From assembly GCA_947253875.1 (NCBI GenBank), contig CAMYAM010000006.1, forward strand, positions 34,723 through 98,722: a stretch of 64,000 nucleotides of DNA, given 5' to 3'. This DNA comes from an uncultured Fastidiosipila sp. Lineage in GTDB: Bacteria; Bacillota; Clostridia; Saccharofermentanales; Fastidiosipilaceae. The notes below the pieces were generated by a model that had not been told where the DNA came from, did not search any database, and saw only the letters and a list, made by a program, of their open reading frames with translations. The translations under genes and the position numbers were made by a program. Within the stretch, counting starts at the first letter, position 1. Every line of letters begins with the position of its first letter. Below are positions 55,344 to 64,000 of the stretch, one piece after another.

Positions 55344-56627
55344 TTATTTTTTCAATAAAAGCTCATATAGCTTGTCATAGAAAGGTTTAGATTTGCAAAC
55401 TTCAGCAACGCTATATGCTACAAGACTTACTACAGCAAGACCTAATAAGTAATTAAATGCTCCTCCAGTCATTTCGAGGATTAATATAATTGCTGTAATC
55501 GGTGTTCTGACAATAGCTGAGAAGTGTCCACACATAGCTAGCATTGTAAAAGCTAAGATATATGAAGCATCAAGTAAGCCTAACATTACAAAGCTTGTGG
55601 CAACTATGTTTCCCAGAAGAGATCCTATAACTAGCAGTGGAACAAGACTTCCGCCAGGTACACCTACGCCGAAAGCGCATGATAAGAGCAAAATTTTCAG
55701 AATATATATAATAATAAGTTCTATCAATTTCTTATTTCCAGTTAATGGTAAGAATATAAAAGGCTCACTTGAAGAAAAGAGTTCAATATCGAGCAACAAG
55801 ACAACAGCGGTAAGTACAAAAGGGATAAGATACTTAATGTATGGATGAATTTTTATCTTGGCAAAAACTTTTTTGGAAGAGATAACAACATAATTAAACA
55901 ATACTCCTGAAAGACCAGCAAAAATACCAAGAATGACTATAAGTCCAAGCATGGATATATCAATTACTTCAAAATTCGGAATATCTATAAGTGCAGGTCT
56001 ATTACCAAAGCAAAGATCAGCAGTAACAACGGCAGAGAATACAGTTAAAGTTGAGAATACAAAAACCTTTCTATTAGTTTTTTTGAAAATTTCTTCGATA
56101 GTAAAAAGCAATCCTGCCATAGGAGCATTAAAAGCCACTGCAATTCCGGCACCAGCGGATGAACCGATAAAGTATCTTTTGTTTTCTTTTGATTGGCTAA
56201 ATTTATGAGAAATATCACCAATAAGTCCAGCTATTTGAACAGAAGGACCTTCCCTACCTAAAGTTAGTCCAGAACCTATTGTAAGTGTACTAGCTACGAA
56301 TTTATTAATGAGAGTTTTAAGGGGACTGACTTCAATTTTATCATCGATCATACCGTAGACGACAGGAATACCAGAACCATTAATATTTGGATCTTTTTTT
56401 GTTAAAAAGTAGATTAATGTACCAAGCAATATGAAAGCTACTACGATAAGGACTGAATAAAGAATGTTACCTGAAGAGGTTTTTAATAGCTCCATAACGT
56501 GTTTTGCTATAAAGTGTATCGCCTCTTTGAAAAGACCTATCACAATACCAGTAGCCATTCCTGTTAAAACTAAAATAAAAACGGTTCTAAGATATTTCAA
56601 TTGTTTTGAAAAATTTTCTTTCGTCAT
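55344..56627 (-). CDS. ClC-type chloride channel/antiporter
   Basis: 427 aa, about 10-12 membrane helices. Selectivity motifs: GSGIP (N-terminal), GREGPSVQ with the gating Glu, and GVGVPGGSLVPLL. It lacks CBS domains. It may be a Cl-/H+ antiporter (acid resistance) or a channel; the internal proton Glu cannot be assigned by eye. Fluoride-specific CLC variants also exist in Firmicutes. GAGAGGCAAAG precedes the ATG. Confidence 0.92.
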   Translation of the reverse strand: MTKENFSKQLKYLRTVFILVLTGMATGIVIGLFKEAIHFIAKHVMELLKTSSGNILYSVLIVVAFILLGTLIYFLTKKDPNINGSGIPVVYGMIDDKIEVSPLKTLINKFVASTLTIGSGLTLGREGPSVQIAGLIGDISHKFSQSKENKRYFIGSSAGAGIAVAFNAPMAGLLFTIEEIFKKTNRKVFVFSTLTVFSAVVTADLCFGNRPALIDIPNFEVIDISMLGLIVILGIFAGLSGVLFNYVVISSKKVFAKIKIHPYIKYLIPFVLTAVVLLLDIELFSSSEPFIFLPLTGNKKLIELIIIYILKILLLSCAFGVGVPGGSLVPLLVIGSLLGNIVATSFVMLGLLDASYILAFTMLAMCGHFSAIVRTPITAIILILEMTGGAFNYLLGLAVVSLVAYSVAEVCKSKPFYDKLYELLLKK

Positions 56628-56782
56628 AAACTTTGCCTCTCAATAATTACAGTTGAGTATTTAAACCATGACAGTTATATGCCTGGAGAAATACGTGCAC
56701 ATTCAAGTGTACTCCTATGTAAGCTGAATTTAAAGTTTTTGTTGAAGATTAAGAATGTTTTACAAGGTAAAGTTAAGCAATA

Positions 56783-56820
56783 AGAAACGGAGTTTTACGA
56801 TATTGCAAAGCTCCGTTTCT
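56783..56820. terminator. terminator between the ClC and hemolysin III genes
   Basis: AGAAACGGAG / CTCCGTTTCT, 10-bp stem with an 18-nt loop. Confidence 0.8.
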
Positions 56821-56844
56821 GCTTTTCGAGTTAATAAATTCTGT

Positions 56845-57522
56845 TTACACGTATACATAAATCGAGATAAACATTGCTACAGCTGCTAGGAAGACAAATA
56901 TGTGCCAGACTACATGTGCGTATGGAATATTTCGCCTTTTGCCTAAGCCATAAAAAATAATTCCTAAAGTATAGATTAAGCCGCCGCCAAATAGCCAAAG
57001 AGCACCACCAAGACCCATGGTTTCAAATATAGGCTTAAGCGCAAAGAGCGCAACCCAGCCCATGGCTACATAAATCCAAGTAGAGTATTTCATTACAAAT
57101 TTCCAATGGAAAATTTTACCTAAAATACCTGTGATCGCTAAAACCCATTCAATGACAAAAATTGTGATTCCGAGTGCTCCACCAATGCTAATTAATGTGT
57201 AAGGGGTATAAGTTCCTGCGATTAAGAAGAAAATTCCACTATGGTCAAGGACATGAAGAACTTTTTCTGCTTTGGTAAATTTCAAGCTGTGATATAAAGT
57301 TGAGAATAAGAACATTAAACACATGCTAACGCCGTAGATTGTATATGCAGTTACTTCCAAGGCACTTCCATGAGCTACACCTTTAATTATAAGGAATACA
57401 GTTGCAGTTACAGCTGCTCCAAATCCAAACCCATGAGTTACAGAGTTTAGAACTTCATTCAAGATGCGATAAAAATGAGTATCTCTGTGACGGATGGGGG
57501 TTTTTGTATCGTTATTTGGCAT
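56845..57522 (-). CDS. hemolysin III / YqfA-like membrane protein
   Basis: 225 aa, seven membrane helices, HlyIII/PAQR-type. Conserved zinc-site patterns: EVLNSVTHGFGF (His), LFSTLYHSLKF (His) and YAHVVWHIFVFLAA (His). The family includes pore-forming hemolysins and zinc-dependent lipases; here it is a chromosomal orphan. GAAGGAGTATGAA precedes the ATG. Confidence 0.9.
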   Translation of the reverse strand: MPNNDTKTPIRHRDTHFYRILNEVLNSVTHGFGFGAAVTATVFLIIKGVAHGSALEVTAYTIYGVSMCLMFLFSTLYHSLKFTKAEKVLHVLDHSGIFFLIAGTYTPYTLISIGGALGITIFVIEWVLAITGILGKIFHWKFVMKYSTWIYVAMGWVALFALKPIFETMGLGGALWLFGGGLIYTLGIIFYGLGKRRNIPYAHVVWHIFVFLAAVAMFISIYVYV

Positions 57523-57641
57523 TTCATACTCCTTCTGTAATTAAAAGATAAGACAATTGTAGCACTTAATTAATTAAAGTTTGTAAAACATGAAAGCAAA
57601 AGTAATTTATAATTAAATTTAATATCAAACTGAGGTGTGCA

Positions 57642-58604
57642 ATGAATATTGATAAAGGTCAAAATCGTCAAGCTACAATGAAAGATGTTGCCAAAAGAGC
57701 TAATGTTTCAACTGCAACGGTTTCTTATGTTTTGAACTATTCAGATAAAAAGAAAATTAGTCATGAAACCAGGCTGAAAGTTTTTGAAGCTGCTGAAGAG
57801 TTGAATTATGTTACAGATAAATCTGCGAGAAGTCTTGCCCTTAAGAGATATCAAGATGTAAAGCATGAGAAAGGTACAGTTGGGTTAATCGTAGATATTG
57901 ATGAACATACTTCTTGGTCAAAAAAATCCATTTACTTTGAACTCTTTAACCTTCTCTCAGCTGGTCTGAAAAAAAGTGGCTATGAACTGGTTGAAATTCT
58001 TTATGAAAATGTAGATCAGGCACTTAAAGAAAAACATGATTTTGACTTAATCCTTATTTATGAACTGACACTGGAAGATGCGCAAGCGCTGACTCAAGAA
58101 TTTTTCGTTCCGGTTGCAAGCATAGAAACTCCTCTTTTTAATATTTTGTTTCATGAAATAAACTTTGATTTTCTGCACTTGTTCGAAGCTCTTAGCCTAA
58201 AAGCAGAATATCTCTGTATAGAGGATTATGTAAACGATAGAGTTTATGAATTGGCTAGTAAATTTATTTCACAAGATAATATCCTGGTTAATACCAATGA
58301 GAATAGTTTAAAGCACTTCTTTGACAAGGAAAATATTCAAAATAATAAGATGATTGTTGTAGGAGAAGCATTGGCTCTTGAAGTTCAGCAGTTTGTTGAT
58401 GCAAAGCAAATGATTGTTGTGTGTTATAGCCAGAGTGGGGTCAGGTTATTCCCTAATAGTGAAGTATTACTTTTGGACCTTAATAAAATTGTTAAAGAGA
58501 CTTGCTTTTTAGTGGAGAAATTACTTGATTTAAAGGGACGTGAAGTGGATCACATAATTTATATTCCTGCAGAGACTGTGGATGTTAAAGACATTAAAGT
58601 CTAA
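57642..58604 (+). CDS. LacI family transcriptional regulator
   Basis: 320 aa. The DNA-binding head is canonical (ATMKDVAKRANVSTATVSYVLNYSDKKKISHETRLKVFEAAEELNYVTDKSARSLALK). The C-terminal ligand domain is divergent: only the opening GTVGLIVDID and scattered strands fit, and the usual sugar-contact segments are not recognisable. The ATG follows GAGGTG. The C-S lyase gene lies 172 bp downstream; the target operon may be one of the window's sugar hydrolase genes, but nothing proves it. Confidence 0.85.
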   Translation: MNIDKGQNRQATMKDVAKRANVSTATVSYVLNYSDKKKISHETRLKVFEAAEELNYVTDKSARSLALKRYQDVKHEKGTVGLIVDIDEHTSWSKKSIYFELFNLLSAGLKKSGYELVEILYENVDQALKEKHDFDLILIYELTLEDAQALTQEFFVPVASIETPLFNILFHEINFDFLHLFEALSLKAEYLCIEDYVNDRVYELASKFISQDNILVNTNENSLKHFFDKENIQNNKMIVVGEALALEVQQFVDAKQMIVVCYSQSGVRLFPNSEVLLLDLNKIVKETCFLVEKLLDLKGREVDHIIYIPAETVDVKDIKV

Positions 58605-58776
58605 ACTCGTCAACAGGAAATATCAACAGGAGAATTGTCCTTAAAAAAGGTATAGGAACTAAATGTCATTTGTAATAACTTATACCGAAGTGATAGAATA
58701 CCTAGAGAAAAAACGAATTAATAAAAGATAATAAGAAACGCAAAAATAAAAAGGAAAAGGAAAAGGAAAAACGCAA

Positions 58777-59973
58777 ATGTCTAGCAAATTTAATTTTGAT
58801 GAGCTTGTAGATAGAAGAGGTACTACAGCTTCTAAATGGAATATTAATGAAGGTGAATTGCCAATGTGGGTTGCGGATATGGACTTCAAGGCAGCCCCAG
58901 TAGTAATTGAAACTATGCAAAAAATTGTCGATCACGGAATTTTTGGTTATGATTACGTTCCAAAAAGCTTTTATGAATCAGTTCAAGATTGGTTAAAGCG
59001 TAAACATAATGTTGATGTAGAAACTTGGGAAATAATATACACCGATGGTGTTATACCTGCTATACGCTCTTCTTTACGTGCTTTGACAAATGAAGGCGAT
59101 GGAGTGGTAATGTTTACTCCAACTTATAATAATTTTTATACTTCAATTTTTTACAATAATTTAGAATTAGTAGATTGCCCATTAGATTACAAAGAGGGTG
59201 TTTATACTATTAATTGGGAGAAATTGGAAGACGCTTTGTCAAAAGATGAGAACAAGATTTTCTTATTCTGTAATCCACAAAACCCAATTGGTATGAACTA
59301 CAATCTTGATGATTTAGAGAGAATTGCTAAACTTTGCAAAAAACATGACGTTTATATGTTCTGTGATGAAATTCATGCTGACCTTATCCATCCGGGAGAA
59401 GAACATTTCTCAGCAAGCAATGTTGCTTTAGACGCTCAAGATAATTTATTAGTATTTAATTCTGTAACGAAGTCATTCAATTTGGCTGGTATGAAAGCTG
59501 CTTATGTTATCTGTAGAAATCAAGATCTAAAAGCTAAATTGGAAAGAAGATTTGAACAGGATAAAGCTATGGAGATTAACTCCTTTGGTGTAAAAGTTAG
59601 TGAAGCTTGTTACAGTAAGGAAGGTGAAGAGTGGTTGGATGCCTTGAATGAATACTTGGCAGAAAACAGAAAACTTCTAGAAACTAGATTGACAGAGGCT
59701 TTACCAGACTTAGTATTTAGTCCGGCTAATGCTACGTATCTAGCTTGGATTAATACATCTAATTACGCACAAGATAGTAAACATATGGCTGATTTCATGA
59801 GATATAAAACAGGTCTATTTGTTCAAGCTGGTGAGATTTATGGTCAATCTGGTTACAAATTTATTCGTTGGAACTATGCTTGTCCAAGAGAAATGCTGGA
59901 AGATGGAATTAATAGATTTATTGAAGGCATGAAAGAATACCAAGAATTAGGAATCAGCTACGTAATGGAATAA
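58777..59973 (+). CDS. MalY/PatB-type aminotransferase (C-S lyase)
   Basis: 398 aa, PLP-dependent fold type I. FDELVDRRGTTASKWN, MWVADMDF, YTDGVIPAIRSSL, FCNPQNPIG, DEIHADL and SVTKSFNLAGMKAAY (Schiff-base Lys) follow the PatB/MalY pattern, which cleaves cystathionine or cysteine conjugates to release pyruvate and ammonia. Purine-rich repeated AAAAGGAAAAGG stands before the ATG. It is the last chromosomal gene before the inserted ICE. Confidence 0.93.
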   Translation: MSSKFNFDELVDRRGTTASKWNINEGELPMWVADMDFKAAPVVIETMQKIVDHGIFGYDYVPKSFYESVQDWLKRKHNVDVETWEIIYTDGVIPAIRSSLRALTNEGDGVVMFTPTYNNFYTSIFYNNLELVDCPLDYKEGVYTINWEKLEDALSKDENKIFLFCNPQNPIGMNYNLDDLERIAKLCKKHDVYMFCDEIHADLIHPGEEHFSASNVALDAQDNLLVFNSVTKSFNLAGMKAAYVICRNQDLKAKLERRFEQDKAMEINSFGVKVSEACYSKEGEEWLDALNEYLAENRKLLETRLTEALPDLVFSPANATYLAWINTSNYAQDSKHMADFMRYKTGLFVQAGEIYGQSGYKFIRWNYACPREMLEDGINRFIEGMKEYQELGISYVME

Positions 59974-60025
59974 TAAAATCTTCTTAAAATCTAAGTATGA
60001 TTATAAAATGATTTATTGAAAATTA

Positions 60026-60068
60026 AATAATCCCTTTTTCAGCTTTAGAAAAAGGGATTATTTTTATT
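60026..60068 (+). terminator. terminator of the C-S lyase gene
   Basis: AATAATCCCTTTTTC / GAAAAAGGGATTATT, 15-bp perfect stem followed by TTTATTG. The inserted element starts in its T-tract. Confidence 0.92.
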
Positions 60069-60166
60069 GTAAAAATAGCATAAAAATCTAGTTATCCGCA
60101 TAAAAACTGGACTTATCACACTTTATCAAGGTCAAAACCACTCAATTTACTACTAATTTACTACTT
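60061..60166. mobile_element. end of a Tn916-like ICE: terminus and DR2 integrase sites
   Basis: Two tandem arm-type sites lie at 60144-60154 and 60155-60166. Read on the minus strand they are AAGTAGTAAATT and AGTAGTAAATT, the DR2 sequence bound by the N-terminal domain of Tn916 integrase. About 70 bp to the left the chromosome shows TTTTT-N-AAAAA (60061-60075), the T-rich/A-rich shape that Tn916 prefers as target and coupling sequence. I place the element end at about 60071, with the six bases just before it as candidate coupling sequence. The other end lies outside the window. Confidence 0.7.
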
Positions 60167-60249
60167 ATGAATGAGCTTTGATACGACGATTTATCCTTGA
60201 AAAGTGAAGATATAAAGATACTTCCAATAAAATTTGAATATTTAATAGG

Positions 60250-60283
60250 TAGACACTTCAAAAAATGAGGTGTCTATTTTTTT
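60250..60283 (+). terminator. intrinsic terminator inside the ICE
   Basis: TAGACACTTC / GAGGTGTCTA stem with an AAAAAAT loop and seven T, upstream of the first small ORF of the conjugation module. It is a likely attenuator of transcription that reads in from outside. Confidence 0.8.
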
Positions 60284-60309
60284 ACCCGATTTTGAAAGGA
60301 AGTGAACTT

Positions 60310-60384
60310 ATGAAAACAAAAAATCAAGAATCAAAAGGTCGTTCCCCACTCTTTAAGACCATCAAACATTCATTCAGCCAATAA
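60310..60384 (+). CDS. short peptide upstream of orf23 (orf24 position)
   Basis: 24-aa basic peptide starting MKTKNQESKGRSP with GAAAGGAAGTG before the ATG. It sits where Tn916 carries orf24. It could be a leader peptide rather than a functional protein. Confidence 0.4.
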   Translation: MKTKNQESKGRSPLFKTIKHSFSQ

Positions 60385-60406
60385 AAAAGAAAGGATAGGT
60401 AAAAAT

Positions 60407-60721
60407 ATGGAACTTAAATTTGTGATTCCCAACATGGAAAAAACATTCGGCAATTTAGAATTTGCTGGCGAGGATAAAGTCGTTCAGCGAAGAATCAACG
60501 GACGGCTAACTGTCTTATCAAGAAGCTATAATCTCTATTCTGATGTTCAAAGAGCAGATGATATTGTGGTGGTGCTTCCTGCTGAAGCTGGCGAAAAACA
60601 TTTCGGCTTTGAGGAACGTGTGAAGTTAGTCAATCCACGTATTACCGCAGAGGGCTACAAAATCGGCACTCGTGGTTTTACAAATTACCTTTTACATGCT
60701 GACGACATGATAAAAGAATAA
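60407..60721 (+). CDS. Tn916-type ORF23 (DUF961)
   Basis: 104-aa DUF961 protein of the conjugation module (MELKFVIPNMEKTFGNLEFAG...). The precise role is unknown. It is the first gene of the transfer operon and related in fold to ORF22 downstream. AAAGGATAGG precedes the ATG. Confidence 0.9.
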   Translation: MELKFVIPNMEKTFGNLEFAGEDKVVQRRINGRLTVLSRSYNLYSDVQRADDIVVVLPAEAGEKHFGFEERVKLVNPRITAEGYKIGTRGFTNYLLHADDMIKE

Positions 60722-60736
60722 AGAAAGAGAGGAAAA

Positions 60737-61123
60737 ATGATGAGATTAGCAAATGGCATTGTATTAGATAAAGACACGACTTTTGGAGAATTGAAATTCT
60801 CTGCTCTACGTCGTGAAGTGAGAATCCAAAATGAAGACGGGTCGGTTTCAGATGAAATCAAGGAACGTACCTATGACTTAAAATCCAAAGGACAAGGACG
60901 CATGATTCAAGTAAGTATTCCTGCCAGCGTGCCTTTGAAAGAGTTTGATTATAACGCACGGGTGGAACTTATCAATCCCATTGCGGACACCGTTGCTACT
61001 GCCACCTATCAAGGAGCAGATGTTGACTGGTATATCAAGGCAGACGATATTGTGCTGACAAAGGATTCTAGTTCATTCAAAGCTCAACCACAAGCAAAGA
61101 AAGAACCGACACAAGACAAATAG
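60737..61123 (+). CDS. Tn916-type ORF22 (DUF961)
   Basis: 128-aa DUF961 protein (MRLANGIVLDKDTTFGELKFSALRREV...), 15 bp behind ORF23, with an extended Lys/Gln-rich C-terminus (KAQPQAKKEPTQDK). Part of the conjugation module; function unknown. Confidence 0.9.
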   Translation: MMRLANGIVLDKDTTFGELKFSALRREVRIQNEDGSVSDEIKERTYDLKSKGQGRMIQVSIPASVPLKEFDYNARVELINPIADTVATATYQGADVDWYIKADDIVLTKDSSSFKAQPQAKKEPTQDK

Positions 61124-61151
61124 TCGCTAGGTAGAAAGGAGACTTTTTCGC

Positions 61152-62537
61152 ATGAAACAGCGTGGTAAAAGGATTCGCCCATCTGGTAAAGATTTAGTCT
61201 TTCATTTTACGATAGCGTCACTCCTGCCTGTTTTCCTGCTGGTTGTCGGACTGTTTCATGTGAAGACAATCCAGCAGATCAACTGGCAGGATTTTAACCT
61301 ATCACAAGCAGATAAGATTGACATTCCCTATTTAATTATCAGTTTCAGTGTCGCAATTCTTATCTGCTTGCTGGTAGCGTTTGTATTCAAACGGGTTCGC
61401 TATGATACGGTTAAACAACTTTACCACCGTCAAAAACTGGCAAAGATGATACTTGAAAACAAGTGGTATGAATCTGAACAGGTCAAAACAGAGGGTTTCT
61501 TTAAAGATAGTGCTGGTCGTACAAAGGAAAAGATAACCTACTTCCCTAAAATGTATTATCGACTTAAAAATGGCTTGATACAGATACGGGTGGAAATCAC
61601 GCTGGGAAAATATCAAGACCAACTCTTACACTTGGAAAAGAAATTAGAGAGTGGCTTGTACTGTGAGCTGACGGATAAAGAGTTAAAGGATTCCTATGTG
61701 GAATATACTTTGCTCTATGACACCATAGCCAGTCGTATTTCTATTGATGAAGTAGAAGCTAAAGATGGTAAACTTCGCTTAATGAAAAACGTATGGTGGG
61801 AATATGATAAGCTCCCTCATATGTTGATTGCTGGTGGTACAGGTGGCGGTAAAACTTACTTTATACTGACACTGATTGAAGCCTTGCTTCATACAGATTC
61901 AAAACTGTATATTCTTGACCCGAAAAATGCTGATCTTGCGGACTTAGGTTCTGTGATGGCAAATGTCTACTATAGAAAAGAAGACTTGCTTTCTTGCATT
62001 GAAACATTCTATGAAGAAATGATGAAACGTAGTGAGGAAATGAAGCAGATGAAGAACTATAAGACTGGCAAAAATTATGCTTACTTAGGTCTCCCGGCAC
62101 ACTTCTTAATCTTTGATGAATACGTCGCTTTCATGGAAATGCTGGGAACAAAAGAAAACACCGCAGTTATGAATAAGCTGAAACAGATTGTCATGTTAGG
62201 TCGTCAAGCTGGCTTCTTTCTAATACTGGCTTGTCAACGTCCAGACGCAAAATATTTAGGCGACGGAATCCGTGACCAGTTTAATTTCAGAGTGGCACTT
62301 GGAAGAATGTCTGAAATGGGCTATGGCATGATGTTTGGCAGTGATGTACAAAAAGATTTCTTCTTAAAACAAATCAAAGGTCGTGGCTATGTTGATGTGG
62401 GAACAAGTGTCATATCAGAATTTTACACTCCCTTAGTACCAAAAGGTCATGACTTTTTGGAGGAAATAAAAAAACTAACCAACAGCAGACAGTCCACGCA
62501 GGCGACGTGCGAAGCGAAAGTCGCAGGTGTGGACTGA
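61152..62537 (+). CDS. Tn916-type ORF21, FtsK/SpoIIIE coupling protein
   Basis: 461-aa membrane-bound ATPase that couples the relaxase-DNA complex to the transfer pore. Two N-terminal membrane helices (about 18-40 and 55-80), a cytoplasmic ATPase with Walker A AGGTGGGKT, LYILDPKNADLADLGSV, HFLIFDEYVAFME (Walker B) and ACQRPDAKYLGDGIRDQFNFRVALGR. AGAAAGGAGAC precedes the ATG. The 190 bp behind it hold oriT. Confidence 0.95.
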   Translation: MKQRGKRIRPSGKDLVFHFTIASLLPVFLLVVGLFHVKTIQQINWQDFNLSQADKIDIPYLIISFSVAILICLLVAFVFKRVRYDTVKQLYHRQKLAKMILENKWYESEQVKTEGFFKDSAGRTKEKITYFPKMYYRLKNGLIQIRVEITLGKYQDQLLHLEKKLESGLYCELTDKELKDSYVEYTLLYDTIASRISIDEVEAKDGKLRLMKNVWWEYDKLPHMLIAGGTGGGKTYFILTLIEALLHTDSKLYILDPKNADLADLGSVMANVYYRKEDLLSCIETFYEEMMKRSEEMKQMKNYKTGKNYAYLGLPAHFLIFDEYVAFMEMLGTKENTAVMNKLKQIVMLGRQAGFFLILACQRPDAKYLGDGIRDQFNFRVALGRMSEMGYGMMFGSDVQKDFFLKQIKGRGYVDVGTSVISEFYTPLVPKGHDFLEEIKKLTNSRQSTQATCEAKVAGVD

Positions 62538-62671
62538 TCTTGCTGGCTGGTGTGGCGATAGCCACGCCAGCACCTAACCCCCCGTATCTAACAGGGGGGT
62601 ACAAATCGACAGGAAACAGTCAAAAAAATAGCAGAAAATTCTTTGGTTACAAGGAGTTTAGAAAATTTCGT
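62538..62671 (+). other. oriT of the Tn916-like ICE
   Basis: The segment between orf21 and orf20 is the known oriT location in Tn916. It has two inverted repeats: GCTGGTGTGGC-GATA-GCCACGCCAGC (62546-62571) and CCCCCC-GTATCTAACA-GGGGGG (62578-62599). The TAACA-GGGGGGT arrangement matches the nick region shared by Tn916 and ICEBs1 origins. Confidence 0.85.
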
Positions 62672-62712
62672 GGTATGTCAAATGAGCTTCAATAGTTGAC
62701 ATACCTTTTTTA
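62672..62712 (+). terminator. terminator between oriT and orf20
   Basis: GGTATGTCAA / TTGACATACC stem followed by TTTTTT. Confidence 0.85.
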
Positions 62713-62727
62713 ATTGGAGGGATTTAA

Positions 62728-63918
62728 CTGAATGAACAAACTTTGATACAGCATTTAAAGGAAAAACGGTTGGCTTATGGGCTATCTCAAAACCGACTGG
62801 CTATTGCTACAGGCATTACAAGGCAATATCTTAGCGACATTGAAACTGGCAAGGTTAAGCCATCAGACGAGTTGCAACAATCCCTTTGGGAAACTCTGGA
62901 ACGCTTCAATCCCGATGCCCCACTTGAAATGCTCTTTGACTATGTAAGGATTCGCTTTCCCACAATGGACGTACAGCATGTGGTTGAAGAAATATTGCAA
63001 TTGAAACTTTCCTATTTTCTTCATGAAGACTATGGCTTTTATTCTTATTCAGAACATTATGCCTTAGGCGATATATTCGTTCTCTGCTCTCATGAGATAG
63101 ACAAAGGTGTTCTGGTGGAATTAAAAGGTCGTGGGTGCAGACAATTTGAAAGCTATCTTCTAGCACAACAAAGAAGCTGGTATGAGTTCTTTATGGACGC
63201 TTTGGTGGCTGGTGGCGTGATGAAACGCCTTGACCTTGCCATCAACGATAAAACAGGGATTTTGAATATTCCCACACTGACGGAAAAATGCCTACAGGAA
63301 GAGTGTATTTCGGTGTTCCGCAGTTTCAAGAGCTATCGCAGTGGCGAACTGGTACGCAAAGATGAAAAGGAATGTATGGGAAACACGCTTTATATCGGTT
63401 CATTACAAAGCGAAGTCTATTTCTGTATCTATGAAAAGGACTATGAGCAGTACAAGAAAAATGATATTCCCATTGAAGACGCAGAGGTTAAAAACCGTTT
63501 TGAAATCCGACTAAAAAATGAGCGTGCCTATTATGCAGTACGTGATTTACTTGTCTATGATAATCCAGAGCATACAGCTTTTAAGATTATCAATCGGTAT
63601 ATCCGCTTTGTGGATAAGGACGATTCAAAAGCACGTTCCGATTGGAAACTCAATGAAGAATGGGCATGGTTTATTGGAAACAATCGTGAACGATTAAAGC
63701 TAACCACAAAACCAGAGCCTTACTCTTTCCAAAGGACACTAAACTGGCTATCTCATCAAGTCGCCCCGACCTTAAAGGTTGCTATTACACTTGATGAAAT
63801 TAACCAGACGCAGGTTGTGAAAGACATTCTCGACCATGCGAAACTGACAGACCGACACAAGCAGATTTTAAAGCAACAGTCGGTAAAAGAACAGGACGTG
63901 ATAACGACAAAAAAATAA
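62728..63918 (+). CDS. Tn916-type ORF20 relaxase (MobT / replication initiation family)
   Basis: About 396 aa. N-terminal XRE-type HTH (RLAYGLSQNRLAIATGITRQYLSDIETGKVKPSD), then the Rep_trans/MobT catalytic domain that nicks oriT (DYVRIRFPTMDVQHVVEEIL ... RFEIRLKNERAYYAVRDLL). GGAGG at 62716-62720 has ideal spacing to an in-frame CTG at 62728, which I take as the start (LNEQTLIQHL). The next start, TTG at 62743, is 22 bases from the ribosome binding site, and the ATG at 62732 is out of frame and stops after four codons. It nicks the oriT just upstream. Confidence 0.9.
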   Translation: MNEQTLIQHLKEKRLAYGLSQNRLAIATGITRQYLSDIETGKVKPSDELQQSLWETLERFNPDAPLEMLFDYVRIRFPTMDVQHVVEEILQLKLSYFLHEDYGFYSYSEHYALGDIFVLCSHEIDKGVLVELKGRGCRQFESYLLAQQRSWYEFFMDALVAGGVMKRLDLAINDKTGILNIPTLTEKCLQEECISVFRSFKSYRSGELVRKDEKECMGNTLYIGSLQSEVYFCIYEKDYEQYKKNDIPIEDAEVKNRFEIRLKNERAYYAVRDLLVYDNPEHTAFKIINRYIRFVDKDDSKARSDWKLNEEWAWFIGNNRERLKLTTKPEPYSFQRTLNWLSHQVAPTLKVAITLDEINQTQVVKDILDHAKLTDRHKQILKQQSVKEQDVITTKK

Positions 63919-63960
63919 CTTAAATACAAATTCACTGCATACAGAAAGGAGAACATTTTT

Positions 63961-64000
63961 ATGAATTTTGGACAAAACCTTTATAACTGGTTTCTATCAA
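63961..64000 (+). CDS. Tn916-type ORF19, 5' end only
   Basis: The ATG at 63961 follows AGAAAGGAGAAC. The 13 visible codons (MNFGQNLYNWFLS) match the start of the small ORF19 protein of Tn916. The gene is cut by the window edge. Confidence 0.75.
   Translation, partial: MNFGQNLYNWFLS

Overview
The window is low-GC chromosomal DNA from an anaerobic-looking Firmicute, most likely of the Clostridia/Tissierellia group. The genus cannot be assigned from sequence alone. Evidence: AGGAGG-type ribosome binding sites, frequent GTG/TTG starts, consensus TTGACA-17-TATAAT promoters, many intrinsic terminators, a type II-A CRISPR-Cas9 locus, and the start of a Tn916-family conjugative element at the right edge. 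No tRNA or rRNA genes were seen.

Layout. 1-900 has no convincing protein gene but holds a promoter (316-344) and what looks like a ~415-nt structured RNA (351-766) whose 5' and 3' ends pair; the 3' motif of a second, truncated copy lies at 73-84. 1025-3629 is cytosine permease plus cytosine deaminase. 3754-5326 (minus) is a coupled pair: a divergent HPRT-like protein and a cytidylate-kinase-like protein with a nuclease-fold-like tail. 5470-7400 holds small, membrane and YdcF-like genes. 7479-11528 is a 1349-aa cytoplasmic-looking GH2 enzyme with Ig-like modules. 11736-11927 is a second candidate ncRNA with strong promoter and terminator. 12131-22978 carries a zinc peptidase, a TIM-barrel protein, a MATE pump, a PfoR/PTS-EIIC-type membrane protein, a GH31 glucosidase and a second cytosine-deaminase-like enzyme flanked by two EamA transporters. 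23137-26301 holds a DUF898-like membrane protein and a TetM/EF-G-like GTPase fused to a YacP/Rae1-type NYN nuclease domain.

26341-33836 is a complete type II-A CRISPR system. The tracrRNA lies on the minus strand upstream of cas9, followed by cas9-cas1-cas2-csn2 and 17 full plus one truncated 36-bp repeats. The array has its own promoter overlapping the csn2 stop and an ATTTGAG leader-anchoring motif. One spacer carries an internal 28-bp tandem duplication.

34086-59973 is housekeeping and lipid/envelope metabolism: an ABC exporter; three tandem acyl-CoA-synthetase paralogues and an acyl-ACP thioesterase (minus strand; the first promoter carries a FabT-like palindrome); NfeD plus an SPFH protein; a PAP2 phosphatase; an HTH protein fused to a GIN-like beta-solenoid; a HerA/FtsK-like ATPase; peptidases; a GH29 fucosidase; a ClC channel; hemolysin III; a LacI-type regulator; and a MalY/PatB C-S lyase.

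From about 60071 to the window end is the orf24-orf19 side of a Tn916-like ICE, inserted at the terminator of the malY-like gene. Seen here are two arm-type DR2 integrase sites, orf23, orf22, the orf21 coupling protein, oriT, the orf20 relaxase and the first codons of orf19. The integrase and cargo lie beyond the window.
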